DNA of 64,000 nucleotides, taken from positions 33,516-97,515 of the forward strand of contig NZ_JALOBS010000021.1 of the NCBI RefSeq assembly GCF_023228165.1, given 5' to 3'. Positions 36,012-45,084 of the stretch are shown here, piece after piece. Source of the DNA: Methylomonas sp. (lineage in GTDB: Bacteria; Pseudomonadota; Gammaproteobacteria; Methylococcales; Methylomonadaceae). Below the pieces are notes generated by a model. That model was not told the origin of the DNA, ran no database searches, and was given only the letters and a program-made list of their open reading frames with translations. The stretch's first letter is position 1. The number at the start of each line of letters is the position of its first letter. The translations under genes and the position numbers were made by a program.

Positions 36012-36437
36012 GTGAATTTACTGAAATTTCGCAGTCGAGCTACGATTTGTTTTACGGGCTTGATGCTGGCCGTGATGGTGACAGGTTGCGTCCCACCTGG
36101 GCTGTATTACTGGGGGGATTACGAAACCAGTCTTTTCGAACGTTATGTTGAAAACAATCCCCAGCATACCGATGCTTATCTGAACCAAACCCTGGTTGAG
36201 GCGGAAAGACAGCATAGAAAAGTGCCGCCGGGTGTTTATGCCGATTACGGATTTTTGCTGTATACCCGAGGCGATAAAGCCGGGGCCATCGAAAATTTTC
36301 AAAAGGAGCGCGCTTTGTACCCAGAATCGCAGGCATTGATGAATAAATTGATCGAACGGATTCAACAAAAAGAGAAAGCGGCTGATGTCGTCAGTACGCC
36401 TTCCGCAGAGCAGCAAGCCACAGGAGAGCAAAAGTGA
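36012..36437 (+). CDS. DUF4810 lipoprotein
   Basis: 141 residues from GTG 36012 (AGGA 8 nt upstream). Lipoprotein signal with Cys in MLAVMVTGC near 26, then PPGLYYWGDYETSLFERYVENN, the hallmark of DUF4810, and a TPR-like helix pair containing GFLLYTRGDKAGAIENF. It probably works in the outer membrane or periplasm with the CsgG-like protein upstream and the DUF799 protein downstream, with which it overlaps by 4 nt (GTGA). Confidence 0.88.
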   Translation: MNLLKFRSRATICFTGLMLAVMVTGCVPPGLYYWGDYETSLFERYVENNPQHTDAYLNQTLVEAERQHRKVPPGVYADYGFLLYTRGDKAGAIENFQKERALYPESQALMNKLIERIQQKEKAADVVSTPSAEQQATGEQK

Positions 36438-37060
36438 GAACATTCGTCATCATTTTGCTGGCTGGTCTGATGCAAGGTTGCATTGCTCCGCAACATGCCA
36501 ATCTGGATGCCTTTTACGCGCATCAACCGCGATCGATTGTGGTCGTGCCGGTGGTCAACGAGTCGCCGGAAGTCACGGCAAATTCCGTGTTCATCACCAG
36601 CATTACGCAACCATTGGCCGAGCGCGGCTACTATGTATTTCCGGTTTATTTGACCGATATGATCTTGCGCGATTTCGGACTGGTTGAAGCCGGGCATATT
36701 CATCAATTGCCCACCGAGCGGTTTTATGAATTGTTTGGCGCCGATGCCGTGTTATTCATCACTATCAAGGATTGGAGTACAAAATATCTTGTGCTGGCTT
36801 CCTCGGTGGTTGTATCGATGGAATATGTCTTGAAAGACACTAGAACCGGGCAAGTGTTATGGAAAAACGATCAAGGGTATGTGCACAGCTCGGGCGGAAG
36901 TGATCTGATAACAATGACTGTTTCTGCTGCCATCAATGCATTAATGACCGACTATCTGCCGTTGGCGAGACAAGCCAATTTCATGGCATTTCTGCCACCT
37001 AAAGGCATACCTGCAGGACCTTACCATCCTGAGTATCAGCAAGACAAAGGCAAGTTTTAG
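36434..37060 (+). CDS. DUF799 lipoprotein (GNA1162 type)
   Basis: 208 residues from GTG 36434. Lipoprotein signal VIILLAGLMQGC with lipidated Cys near 16. Then PRSIVVVPVVNESPEVTANS, a GYYVFPVYLTDMILRDFGL stretch and LFGADAVLFITIKDWSTKY, matching the GNA1162-type family (ABC-type substrate-binding-like TolB-N fold). Last gene of the CsgG/DUF4810/DUF799 trio, overlapping the previous gene. Function unknown; a role in envelope assembly or export is inferred from its partners. Confidence 0.9.
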   Translation: MRTFVIILLAGLMQGCIAPQHANLDAFYAHQPRSIVVVPVVNESPEVTANSVFITSITQPLAERGYYVFPVYLTDMILRDFGLVEAGHIHQLPTERFYELFGADAVLFITIKDWSTKYLVLASSVVVSMEYVLKDTRTGQVLWKNDQGYVHSSGGSDLITMTVSAAINALMTDYLPLARQANFMAFLPPKGIPAGPYHPEYQQDKGKF

Positions 37061-37791
37061 CCTTTTGTTGAAACCGTAATTTCTCGCCCCAAACGGCGGG
37101 TTTGTCAATTCTAAGCGGCTATTTGTAAATGGTCTTTGAATGTCACAAAGTGGCCGCTATGCATAGAACCTAACTATGAATAGAAGTAATCTACACCCCA
37201 CGGGTTTCCTGCGACTAACAGTAGAGTCGCTATGCATAGTTTTAATGCTTGAAGGAAACGCGTAAACTTATTACCAGCTAGAATAAGGCTTCAAACTGGT
37301 TGCACATGGCGACATTCAAGCAAGTGAGCCACGAGTAGAGTATCAATTGGCACTGAAGCAGCCATCCTCATATGCGATGCCTGACAAATATTCTTTGAAT
37401 TGTCTGAAGCGAATAAATTGTCATTTCAGAAAACCTGCAAAACTATGTAAAGCTTTTTAACTGATGACAGGTCGAAACATCAGTGAAATTAGGCTATGCA
37501 GCCGATAGCTTTTTAAGACTACTCATAGTTGCGTACTATGCATAGTGGCCGAAACTGTGAATTGGCTGATTTCAAAAAGGCAGTCTTTATCGTTGAAAAC
37601 GATTCAAAGCTGTCAATTCATTTCGATTTAAACATAAACCGGGGCGTTGTCAGGTTGTGACAGGAGAGAAATGCTACAACTTATTCTGTATCAAAAATCC
37701 AACGGGCTTTTTGCTTGCTGAAGCGGGAGTTGGAGAAATCCTGGGATACCTGGAACAATTGATTCAGCCCGGTTTGCAGCGGGCACGGCCC
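37061..37791. other. long gene-free interval around the inverted-repeat element
   Basis: About 730 nt between the DUF799 gene and the convergent minus-strand gene. Besides the 37152-37550 inverted-repeat element it has a weak CGCC/GGCG hairpin near 37086-37098 that may terminate the lipoprotein operon. A plus-strand frame from 37657 runs into the antisense of the next gene and is not credible. Confidence 0.45.
37152..37550. repeat. non-coding element bounded by 32-nt inverted repeats with CTATGCATAG
   Basis: The left arm (37152-37183) and the reverse complement of the right arm (37519-37550) match at 27 of 32 positions, with core GGCC-[G/A]-CTATGCATAG and a second block AACTATGA-[A/G]-TAG. 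A third, partial copy (CGCTATGCATAG) lies at 37228-37239. The interior has no convincing frame but has an inner hairpin CTGATG...CATCAG near 37461-37483 and AGCTTTTTAA twice. It is consistent with a miniature transposable element, an excised-element scar or a structured RNA. No target duplication was verified. Confidence 0.6.
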
Positions 37792-38391
37792 TCACACCGG
37801 TTCCTCCAAGACTTTCCAGTCCTTTTCAAGCAAGGCATAATAAGGACGCAATGCGACCATCAATGCCTGATAAACAATCAATGCATCGGTCGGGTCTTTC
37901 TGTTTAAGCTCGGCGATCTCGGTCAGAAACCGATATAGCATTTTTACGAAATTCTCGATCGTCATCGCCAGCCAGGCATCGTTGGTAATCCATTTGTCGA
38001 TAAACTCATCCAACCGCGCAAAGGTCAGTTTCAACAGGGGATAAGCGGTTTGCATTTCCTTGTATTCCCGCAGCACCATGTACTCGATGTAAGCCTGCTC
38101 GGATGCTACCCGCGGCCGATTGGTAATACTCAGATAAGTGGCTTTGTAATCGGCATAGGCGGCATCGAATTTTTCGCAAAATTCTGTTTCTTTGGTCATT
38201 TCAAGCCAAGGCTGAAGATTAGCCGTCGTTACGCGATAGCACTCGCTGATCGCGTCTGCCATTTTGTCGAATTGCTCGACAAAGGCCGGCTTACTGAGTT
38301 CGCCTTTAATCAGATGTTCAATCGCGGCCAGCTCGCTCGCGGTGACGCAAACCGTGGCCAATTCCCGAATAAGTTTGAGTTCGAGCCCCAT
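37792..38391 (-). CDS. hypothetical helical protein
   Basis: 199 residues, all-helical in appearance, soluble and without signal peptide. Segments such as FDAAYADYKATYLSITNRPR and EYKEMQTAYPLLKLTFARL alternate charged and hydrophobic residues. I do not recognise the family. It lies 58 nt downstream of the DUF1508 gene on the same strand and may share its transcript. Confidence 0.7.
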   Translation of the reverse strand: MGLELKLIRELATVCVTASELAAIEHLIKGELSKPAFVEQFDKMADAISECYRVTTANLQPWLEMTKETEFCEKFDAAYADYKATYLSITNRPRVASEQAYIEYMVLREYKEMQTAYPLLKLTFARLDEFIDKWITNDAWLAMTIENFVKMLYRFLTEIAELKQKDPTDALIVYQALMVALRPYYALLEKDWKVLEEPV

Positions 38392-38449
38392 ATCGCCGTT
38401 ACCTCGCCGCTAGCTGAAGAAAAATTCAAGAATCGCCACTATCCTTAGC

Positions 38450-38785
38450 TCACTCGGTCAGATCGACGATTTCGGCAACGCAGGCATTGTCTTTAACAAT
38501 GTGTAGCGCATTGTCGAATACCATGGTCGAGTTATATAAAACGCTTTTGACAATGATGGTGCCGGCCGTATCCTTGATGACAAAAAAAGTATCGCCCTCG
38601 GGCACTCTGCTGGCGGCAATTTGATTGCTCATTAAGGAGCCGGTTCTGACTTCTTTAATGGCCTGCATGGCTTCTTCCTTGTTGCCGTAATCGCCGCTCA
38701 TCAGAATGAGTTCGCCCTTACTGCTGAGGAAATTAAAAATATACTGATTTTCATCGTTGGTTTTAAGTTCAAAAGTGGCTGGCAT
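38450..38785 (-). CDS. YegP/DUF1508-family protein
   Basis: 111 residues with two tandem copies of the ~50-residue DUF1508 unit: FELKTNDENQYIFNFLSSKG then ILMSGDY and AMQAIKEVR in the first, and FFVIKDTAGTIIVKS with a degenerate second half in the second. The fold is small alpha-beta; function is unknown across the family. The second copy lacks the usual 'S-E-x-Y' ending, so it is partly degenerate. Confidence 0.85.
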   Translation of the reverse strand: MPATFELKTNDENQYIFNFLSSKGELILMSGDYGNKEEAMQAIKEVRTGSLMSNQIAASRVPEGDTFFVIKDTAGTIIVKSVLYNSTMVFDNALHIVKDNACVAEIVDLTE

Positions 38786-39492
38786 AATCTGTTCCGGAAG
38801 TTATCGGTTGAATTAGGTTTGGCGACGATCAAATTTCGGCCTTGCGATTCCTCGCAAACGACAGAAAAAACGCTTCGAAAGAGAAACCTAAGCGTGACCG
38901 GCAAACGCTATAAATCAAAAAGCAAACATTATGCCAATAAAATACCCTTTATAATCAACAGGAAAGATATCTTCTCCTATCCTATTGTCGGCTTTGCTAC
39001 ACGACATTGACGGCGATCCGATAGCCGTTCGAACCGCCCTCATCAAGCAACGGCCAACCGGCTTTCAAGCCAGCCCCTGAATTCCGAAAAGCCCCGCTCG
39101 GCAACCCGCAACGTTTGCAATAATGCTAATCAACATAGGTTCCCCCTAAGCAAAACGTGGTTCGTAAACCCGTCCCGAACGCTTCAACCCATTGCAGAGA
39201 AACGGCAAACGTTAGGCGGATCGAATAATCCGCCCGGCTAAGGCAAAACACGTTAAATTGAATCGGCGACATTTATTCCACCAGTCACTGTATCGGTGCC
39301 ACTGCCGCCAACTGGTCCGGTAAGCCGGCTTATAAAGCCGTCGCATCCAGCCAATCGCCACGGCTTCAACGGTATTAGCCATCGCAACAAGGATAGGGGT
39401 ATTAAATTTAGCCGGCGGCGGCAGACTGTAATCATGTTGTCATAATTCCGTAATAAATTAGGCCGCTTCACTCCAGTAGGGATAGCAGAGGC
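38786..39492. other. gene-free interval
   Basis: About 700 nt between the divergent DUF1508 and chemoreceptor genes. It contains a hairpin GGCGGAT (39215-39221) with ATCCGCC (39228-39234) lacking a T-run. An 84-codon minus-strand frame (39253-39507) shows no family and overlaps the chemoreceptor start, so I do not call it. Promoters for both neighbours are expected here but I cannot assign boxes. Confidence 0.4.
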
Positions 39493-41463
39493 ATGAAAAT
39501 CCAGCAAATATCCAAACTCGTCACCTTATCCTTAGTGGCGGTTTTGATAAGCTTTGGGACCACGGTAAGCTGGTCGCTGAATCATTTGAACCAAGCCTTT
39601 AAAATGGTTGAATTTTTTGGCCAGCAAAAAGACCAGATCTACAACGACATCAATCAACCTGTGTTTGCCTACCTGTATAGCGGCGACACCACCTTGCTTA
39701 ACGATCTGGAAAGCAATCTGGACCGGCTGAAAAATGATCTGCAAGCTCACGATTCGCTTTCGGATACGGTAAAAAGCAGTCTTTCGCAGATGTTGGCCGA
39801 TATTCAGCAAAAGGCATTGCCGGAACTGGCGGCGGCCGGAAAACTGGCTAATCCGCAACAGCTTTTGCTCAATAACGAAAAACAGGTGTCGGCGCATCTG
39901 CAGACCCTGCTGAACTATGTCGAGCTGGCCGTAAATGCGCCCGTCGACCAGCAACGCGCCTATCTGTTGCGGATCGGCCAAGCCCAATCGGCATTGCAAA
40001 GTTTATCCAGAGTCCGCCAACGTTATTTTTCCGAACCTAACCCAGGCGCGCCAGACAGCTTACATAGCTATTTACAGCAACTCATCGGCAAGGAAACGGC
40101 ATTGGAACAACTGTCCTTGCTCGGGGTCATGAAAGTCCAAGCCGAAGACGAACAGCTGTTTACACTCGGCGACAGCGGACCGCAAGCAAAAACCGAGGAC
40201 ATGGCACAGGAACCCCTGGCCGAAATGCATTCCCTGCTACAACGCTACGAAAAGGATTTAGACAACGCCAAAAACATCGCCAACAACAAGATAAGCACCC
40301 AGACCGACATCAACCGGCAAATGCAGGTCTTTAACCAAAAACTGCAGACTTTGCAGAATGAAATCAATCACGAGTACCAATATTACGAGCGCATGCTATA
40401 TGGGAGCATGACTGTCTGCGTGCTGCTGATCGTGCTGGCCAGCGGCCTGATGCTGGCCATAAAACAGCATCTAGCGCATATCATTAGCCATATTACCGAT
40501 TACGTGGATAAACTGGCGAATGGCGACTTAAGCTCATCCATTGCATTGAAAAGCAAGGTCACGGAAATCAAGGAACTGGAAAGCTCGCTAAAAAAACTGC
40601 ACGATTATTTCAAGCTGCTGATACACAATATCGATGCGGAAATTTCATCCTTGGCTAAATTCGGCGGCAATATTGAACAAGTGGCAGGTAACCTGAACAG
40701 CATTATTGCCGATCAACAGCAAGCCACCGAACTAGCCGCCAGACAGATGAATGATTTATCCAGATCGTTCAAAGCAGTGGCTGGAAATGCCGCCGAATCG
40801 CAAACCAGTACCACGGCGGCGCAAAATCTCATCGAACAAGGTGTCGGGCACATTACCCATACCAACCGGCAAGTCACCGATTTGGCCCGCGTCATCAACA
40901 ATACAGCCGAAGCACTGCTGCTGTTACAGCGTGACGCCAAAGCCATCGAAGCTGTGCTGGGCATGATTCAGGGATTTGCCGAGCAAACCAATTTGCTGGC
41001 GCTGAATGCCACCATTGAAGCCGCCCGCGCCGGCGAACACGGCCGAGGTTTTGCCGTGGTAGCGGACGAAGTGCGCAATCTGGCCGGCAATACCGCCCAA
41101 TCGGCCAACCAGATTCAAGCGTTGGTGGAAAAACTCAGTAAGGCGACCAATTCGACCGTGGAGTTGATGAGCGACCAACAAAAAGCCGCCGACCAGACCA
41201 CCCAGGCCGTGCAACAAGTGGACGCCATATTCAACGGCATCAAACAATCCATAGACCTGATCTACCGTAAGAGTTCGCAGATAGCCGAAGCAACCGTTGA
41301 GCAGTTACAGGTTACCCAACAATTGGCCCATAACTTTGAAAACACCGCCGAACTGTCCAAGCAAACCACCGCGGCCGCGCAAACCAACATCGTCAGCGCA
41401 TCGTCTTTGGCCGGTGTATCCGACAACTTGCGTCAACTGATTGTTAAATTCAAATTGGCTTGA
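39493..41463 (+). CDS. methyl-accepting chemotaxis protein
   Basis: 656-residue chemoreceptor. One membrane segment near residues 10-30, a periplasmic four-helix-type sensor region (about 32-305), a second membrane segment near 308-330 ([18 protein letters not shown]), a HAMP domain (about 330-385) and an MCP signalling domain (about 400-656). The hairpin tip holds the conserved [20 protein letters not shown] and [15 protein letters not shown] that contact CheA and CheW. There is no C-terminal CheR/CheB-binding pentapeptide. The ligand is unknown. It is monocistronic, with no che genes nearby. Confidence 0.95.
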   Translation: MKIQQISKLVTLSLVAVLISFGTTVSWSLNHLNQAFKMVEFFGQQKDQIYNDINQPVFAYLYSGDTTLLNDLESNLDRLKNDLQAHDSLSDTVKSSLSQMLADIQQKALPELAAAGKLANPQQLLLNNEKQVSAHLQTLLNYVELAVNAPVDQQRAYLLRIGQAQSALQSLSRVRQRYFSEPNPGAPDSLHSYLQQLIGKETALEQLSLLGVMKVQAEDEQLFTLGDSGPQAKTEDMAQEPLAEMHSLLQRYEKDLDNAKNIANNKISTQTDINRQMQVFNQKLQTLQNEINHEYQYYERMLYGSMTVCVLLIVLASGLMLAIKQHLAHIISHITDYVDKLANGDLSSSIALKSKVTEIKELESSLKKLHDYFKLLIHNIDAEISSLAKFGGNIEQVAGNLNSIIADQQQATELAARQMNDLSRSFKAVAGNAAESQTSTTAAQNLIEQGVGHITHTNRQVTDLARVINNTAEALLLLQRDAKAIEAVLGMIQGFAEQTNLLALNATIEAARAGEHGRGFAVVADEVRNLAGNTAQSANQIQALVEKLSKATNSTVELMSDQQKAADQTTQAVQQVDAIFNGIKQSIDLIYRKSSQIAEATVEQLQVTQQLAHNFENTAELSKQTTAAAQTNIVSASSLAGVSDNLRQLIVKFKLA

Positions 41464-41696
41464 CCTCTATCCTAAAAGCCATGATGCTTAAGCCATCGGA
41501 GCTGGTTAACTAAAGCCGTTCCGGAATTGGATTAGGCACGGCTCGGGTTTTAACAACGCGGAAGGTTAGCCAGACTAGCGCCCTGTTCTTAGAAAAGATT
41601 CGATGTGATATGGTTCTTGCTATATCTTCTGCTTGTTGAAACGTCCAAGTGTACTGACGATACGCTTGTTTATCGTAAAAATGGGTTTATTTAAGT

Positions 41697-41822
41697 ATGT
41701 CCAAGTTTTTTATAAGATTACTGGGGTTTATTTTGTTGCTATCGACCATGGGCTTGGCAACCTGCCAATCCGTGCTTAAAGCCGAGCCGGTTAGCGCATC
41801 TGCCGCCGGCATGCAATTCTGA
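41697..41822 (+). CDS. possible 41-residue secreted peptide
   Basis: ATG 41697 opens a 41-codon frame beginning MSKFFIRLLGFILLLSTMG, which is a convincing export signal, followed by LATCQ and a short Ala/Ser-rich tail. No ribosome-binding site stronger than TTTAAG is visible. It precedes the XpaC-TelA operon by 80 nt on the same strand. It may be a real small lipoprotein, or the remains of a longer one, since two consecutive stops (TGA TGA) end it. Confidence 0.3.
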   Translation: MSKFFIRLLGFILLLSTMGLATCQSVLKAEPVSASAAGMQF

Positions 41823-41902
41823 TGAAGCAGCCAGGGCGAACAGATGAAAGTCTGCTCGGAAGACGCGGCAGTCAACAGCCAAATTAAGGGTGGTATCCAA
41901 TC

Positions 41903-42760
41903 ATGCCTCAGCTCCCCAAACTGAATTCAGCCAAACGCTTTAGCGGCGAAGCCTTGCGGCAATATTCGCCGCGCGGTCTGTTAGTGTATGTGCTGGCGTT
42001 GGCGCTAATACCGGCGGTCCTGATCGGCCTTGTTAAAGGACACGTCATGTCCGTACTGGTCAATGCCGGCGCATTTGCGCTGTATTGCGCCGCCGCCATC
42101 ATGCTTCGCAACGGCTTGAAGGCGGAAAACCCAGTCCGGCAAGACAGGCTGCGCAATCCCTCCAAATGGCCCAGGAAATTCTGCGCGGCGCTGCTGGTGG
42201 CCGCAACAACCGGGCTATTAACGGTTTTAAGCCTTCAGCAAGGCCTGTTAATGGCCGCGTTGTATGCCGGCGGAGCGTTTTTGGGCATGTACTTAAGCTA
42301 CGGTTTCGACCGGCGTCCATCCAAACCCATTATGGCGGCGTACGGGTATTCCGGCGACGAGATCAGACAAACCCTGGCCGCTGCCTTGGCCATTATTAAC
42401 GATATCGAACAAAGTAACCGCATAATCCTGCATGCCGAACTCAACCAACGCATAGATAGAATCTGCCAGATTGCCGAAGATGTGATTGCGGAATTGGAAG
42501 CAGACCCGCGCGGTATTCGCCGGGCACGTAAATTCCTGAATGTGTACCTAGAGAACGTGCAACAGGTTATCCAGGGCTACGCTAAAACCCACCAACAAGC
42601 CGGCTCCCAGGCACTGGAGCAGAATTTCAGACAGGCACTGGATGCCATCGAATCCGCTTTTCAGGAACAACAACAAAAACTATTGGCAGAAGATGTGTTT
42701 GATCTGGACGTCAAAATCGAGGTATTGACACAGCAACTCAAACGCGAAGGCATACTGTGA
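41903..42760 (+). CDS. XpaC-like membrane protein
   Basis: 285 residues. Two hydrophobic segments near 25-43 and 46-67 and another pair near 90-130, then a long helical cytoplasmic part (about 145-285) as in XpaC/'5-bromo-4-chloroindolyl phosphate hydrolysis' family proteins. The family name comes from an early phenotype; its biochemical role is unclear, but it is regularly found beside TelA genes, as here. First gene of a four-gene operon (XpaC, TelA, SPFH, zinc ribbon) with short gaps. Confidence 0.8.
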   Translation: MPQLPKLNSAKRFSGEALRQYSPRGLLVYVLALALIPAVLIGLVKGHVMSVLVNAGAFALYCAAAIMLRNGLKAENPVRQDRLRNPSKWPRKFCAALLVAATTGLLTVLSLQQGLLMAALYAGGAFLGMYLSYGFDRRPSKPIMAAYGYSGDEIRQTLAAALAIINDIEQSNRIILHAELNQRIDRICQIAEDVIAELEADPRGIRRARKFLNVYLENVQQVIQGYAKTHQQAGSQALEQNFRQALDAIESAFQEQQQKLLAEDVFDLDVKIEVLTQQLKREGIL

Positions 42761-42792
42761 TTTTGCATTTTCACTAAAGGGGAAAACCCGTT

Positions 42793-43962
42793 ATGAGCAC
42801 ACGAGAAACATCGATAACCCGACTGGCCGAGGCCCCGTTGAAGGAAGCGGTCCAGCAACCCGCCGGACAAGAAATCGTGCCGGGCGTGCAAACCGACATC
42901 GTTACCTTCACCGAAGCGCCGGCGGAAAAACAGCAGAAAATTCAGCAACTGTTACACGAAATCGACATCCAGGATTCGCAGTCTATTTTATTCTTCGGCA
43001 GCAAGGCTCAAGAGCAATTGACCACGGTATCCGACCGTATGCTGGAAGGGGTTAAAAATAAAGATACCGGCCCGGCCGGCGATGACTTGAATAATATGGT
43101 CGCTACCATTCGCGGCTTCGACATCGACGAGCTGGATCCGAATAAAAAACCCGGCTTTTTCGCCAAATTGCTTGGCAAGGCCAAACCGGTGGTGAAATTC
43201 ATTCAGCAATACGAAGAAGTCCGCAAGCAGATCGACAGCATCACCGATAAGCTGGAAAAACATAAATCCAACCTATTAACCGATATCGCTTCGCTGGACC
43301 GGCTCTATCAGGCTAACCTGGATTATTTCCATACCCTGGAAGATTACATTGCCGCCGGCGACGAAAAACTACAGGAACTGGACAATGCGGTCATTCCGGA
43401 ACTGACCGCAGCGGCGGAAGCCAGCCAGGCAGTGCTGACGGCGCAAAATCTGCGCGACTTGCGCTCCGCCCGTGACGATCTGGAACGGCGGGTGCACGAC
43501 TTGCGTCTAACCCGGCAAGTCGCCATGCAAAGTCTGCCCAGTATTCGCCTGGTGCAGGAAAACGACAAAGGTCTGGTCAATAAAATCAATTCCACCATCG
43601 TCAACACCATTCCGCTGTGGCGCCAACAACTGGCTACCGCGGTGACGATATTCAGATCCTCGCAAGCCGCCGAAACCGTCAAGGCCGCCACCGACCTGAC
43701 CAATGATTTGCTGGCCTCAAACGCAGAAAATCTGAAATTGGCTAACGCCGAGACCCGTAAACAGTTGGAGCGCGGCGTGTTCGATATCGAGGTAGTAAAA
43801 CAAGCCAATCAGGCCTTAATCGACACTATCGAGGAAAGCCTGCAAATCGCCGATCAGGGCAAAAAAATGCGCAGCGAAGCCGTGCTGCAATTGCAGCAAT
43901 GCGAGAACGAGTTAAGAAAAACCCTGGTATCGGCACAGGCCACTGCAGCGGCTAAAGGCTAA
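42793..43962 (+). CDS. TelA/KlaA-family toxic anion resistance protein
   Basis: 389 residues, soluble and mainly helical coiled coil. Hallmarks of the family include FGSKAQEQLTTVSDRML near 72, a GFFAKLLGKAKPVVKFIQQY segment near 120, and the LVQENDKGLVNKINSTIV plus IPLWRQQLATAV region near 255-285. Relatives were linked to tellurite and other anion or envelope stress; the mechanism is not known. AAAGGGGAA lies 8 nt before the ATG. It lies between XpaC and SPFH genes, suggesting that the four proteins act together at the membrane. Confidence 0.92.
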   Translation: MSTRETSITRLAEAPLKEAVQQPAGQEIVPGVQTDIVTFTEAPAEKQQKIQQLLHEIDIQDSQSILFFGSKAQEQLTTVSDRMLEGVKNKDTGPAGDDLNNMVATIRGFDIDELDPNKKPGFFAKLLGKAKPVVKFIQQYEEVRKQIDSITDKLEKHKSNLLTDIASLDRLYQANLDYFHTLEDYIAAGDEKLQELDNAVIPELTAAAEASQAVLTAQNLRDLRSARDDLERRVHDLRLTRQVAMQSLPSIRLVQENDKGLVNKINSTIVNTIPLWRQQLATAVTIFRSSQAAETVKAATDLTNDLLASNAENLKLANAETRKQLERGVFDIEVVKQANQALIDTIEESLQIADQGKKMRSEAVLQLQQCENELRKTLVSAQATAAAKG

Positions 43963-43986
43963 GCAATTAATCTTGGAGAAAGGACT

Positions 43987-45084
43987 GTGGGGATTTTAGA
44001 CAAACTGTTCGGCGAGTTTATCGATGTCATTGAATGGACCGACGACTCGCCGAACACCATGGTATACCGATTCGAACGCTATGGTAACGAGATCAAATAC
44101 GGCGCGATGCTGACGGTACGGGAGTCGCAAACGGCCGTTTTAGTCAATGAAGGCCAGATTGCCGACGTTTTCCAGCCCGGTTTATACCAGCTGGAAACGC
44201 GCAACATGCCGATCATGACCACGCTGCACAGCTGGCCGCATGGTTTTTCCAGCCCATTTAAAGCCGAAGTGTATTTCATCAACATGCGTCGGTTTACCGA
44301 TTTGAAATGGGGCACCAAAAATCCGGTCATGCTACGCGACAAGGAATTCGGCCCGGTGCGCTTGCGCGCCTTCGGCACTTATACGTTACGCGTCAGCGAA
44401 GCCCGGGTTTTCCTGAAAGAAATCGTCGGCACCGGCGGCCACTTTCAAACCGGCGACATTAGCGACCAATTACGCAATCTGATCGTGTCCCGCTTTGCCG
44501 ATATTCTGGGCGAATCGGGCATCCCACTACTGGAACTTGCCGCCAACTACGACGAACTGGGCGACTTTATCACCCAAAAAATCCGCCCCGAATTCGCCGC
44601 TTACGGCCTGGATGTGATGCAAATGTTGGTGGAAAACATTTCCCTGCCGCCCGAAGTGGAAACCGCCCTGGACAAACGCACCAGCATGGGCATTATCGGC
44701 GATTTGGGACGTTATACTCAATTCCAGACCGCCGAGGCACTGGCGGCGGCGGCGAAAAATCCATCCGGCGCCGCCGGCGAAGGTATCGGCATGGGGATGG
44801 GATTTGCGATAGCGCAAAATCTCGGCCAAAATCTGGCGCAAAGCAAACCGCAAACCGCCTCTCCCCCGCCGTTGCCCAATTCAGCGCTGTATTTTGTGGC
44901 CATCGCCGGCCAGCAACAAGGGCCTTTTAATTCGAGCCAATTGCGGGAGAAAATTATAACCGGCGAAGTCGGCCGCGATACGCTGGTGTGGACGGAGACG
45001 TTGGTAGAATGGACGCCTGCGGAAAAGGTCGCCGATTTAGCCTCGGCTTTTGCACACATACCACCGCCCCTGCCTAAAAATTAA
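43987..45084 (+). CDS. SPFH-domain protein with C-terminal GYF_2/DUF4339 domain
   Basis: 365 residues from GTG 43987 (GGAGAAAGGA upstream). Residues 1-250 are the 'virion core protein'-type SPFH/band-7 fold: FIDVIEWTDDSPNTMVYRFE at the N terminus, then VRESQTAVLVNEGQIADVF and a helical end ALDKRTSMGIIGDLGRYTQF. A Gly/Ala-rich linker (about 255-290) leads to a GYF_2/DUF4339 domain (YFVAIAGQQQGPFNSSQL, WTPAEKVADL), likely a protein-docking module. SPFH proteins scaffold membrane microdomains. Stop and next start are directly adjacent. Confidence 0.88.
   Translation: MGILDKLFGEFIDVIEWTDDSPNTMVYRFERYGNEIKYGAMLTVRESQTAVLVNEGQIADVFQPGLYQLETRNMPIMTTLHSWPHGFSSPFKAEVYFINMRRFTDLKWGTKNPVMLRDKEFGPVRLRAFGTYTLRVSEARVFLKEIVGTGGHFQTGDISDQLRNLIVSRFADILGESGIPLLELAANYDELGDFITQKIRPEFAAYGLDVMQMLVENISLPPEVETALDKRTSMGIIGDLGRYTQFQTAEALAAAAKNPSGAAGEGIGMGMGFAIAQNLGQNLAQSKPQTASPPPLPNSALYFVAIAGQQQGPFNSSQLREKIITGEVGRDTLVWTETLVEWTPAEKVADLASAFAHIPPPLPKN

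Noticed and set aside
37152..37550. CRISPR array from the repeated CTATGCATAG units
   Set aside because: Only three copies with irregular spacing and inverted orientation; no uniform repeat-spacer pattern and no cas genes.
39253..39507. 84-codon minus-strand frame upstream of the chemoreceptor
   Set aside because: It overlaps the chemoreceptor start, has no ribosome-binding site and no recognisable domain.
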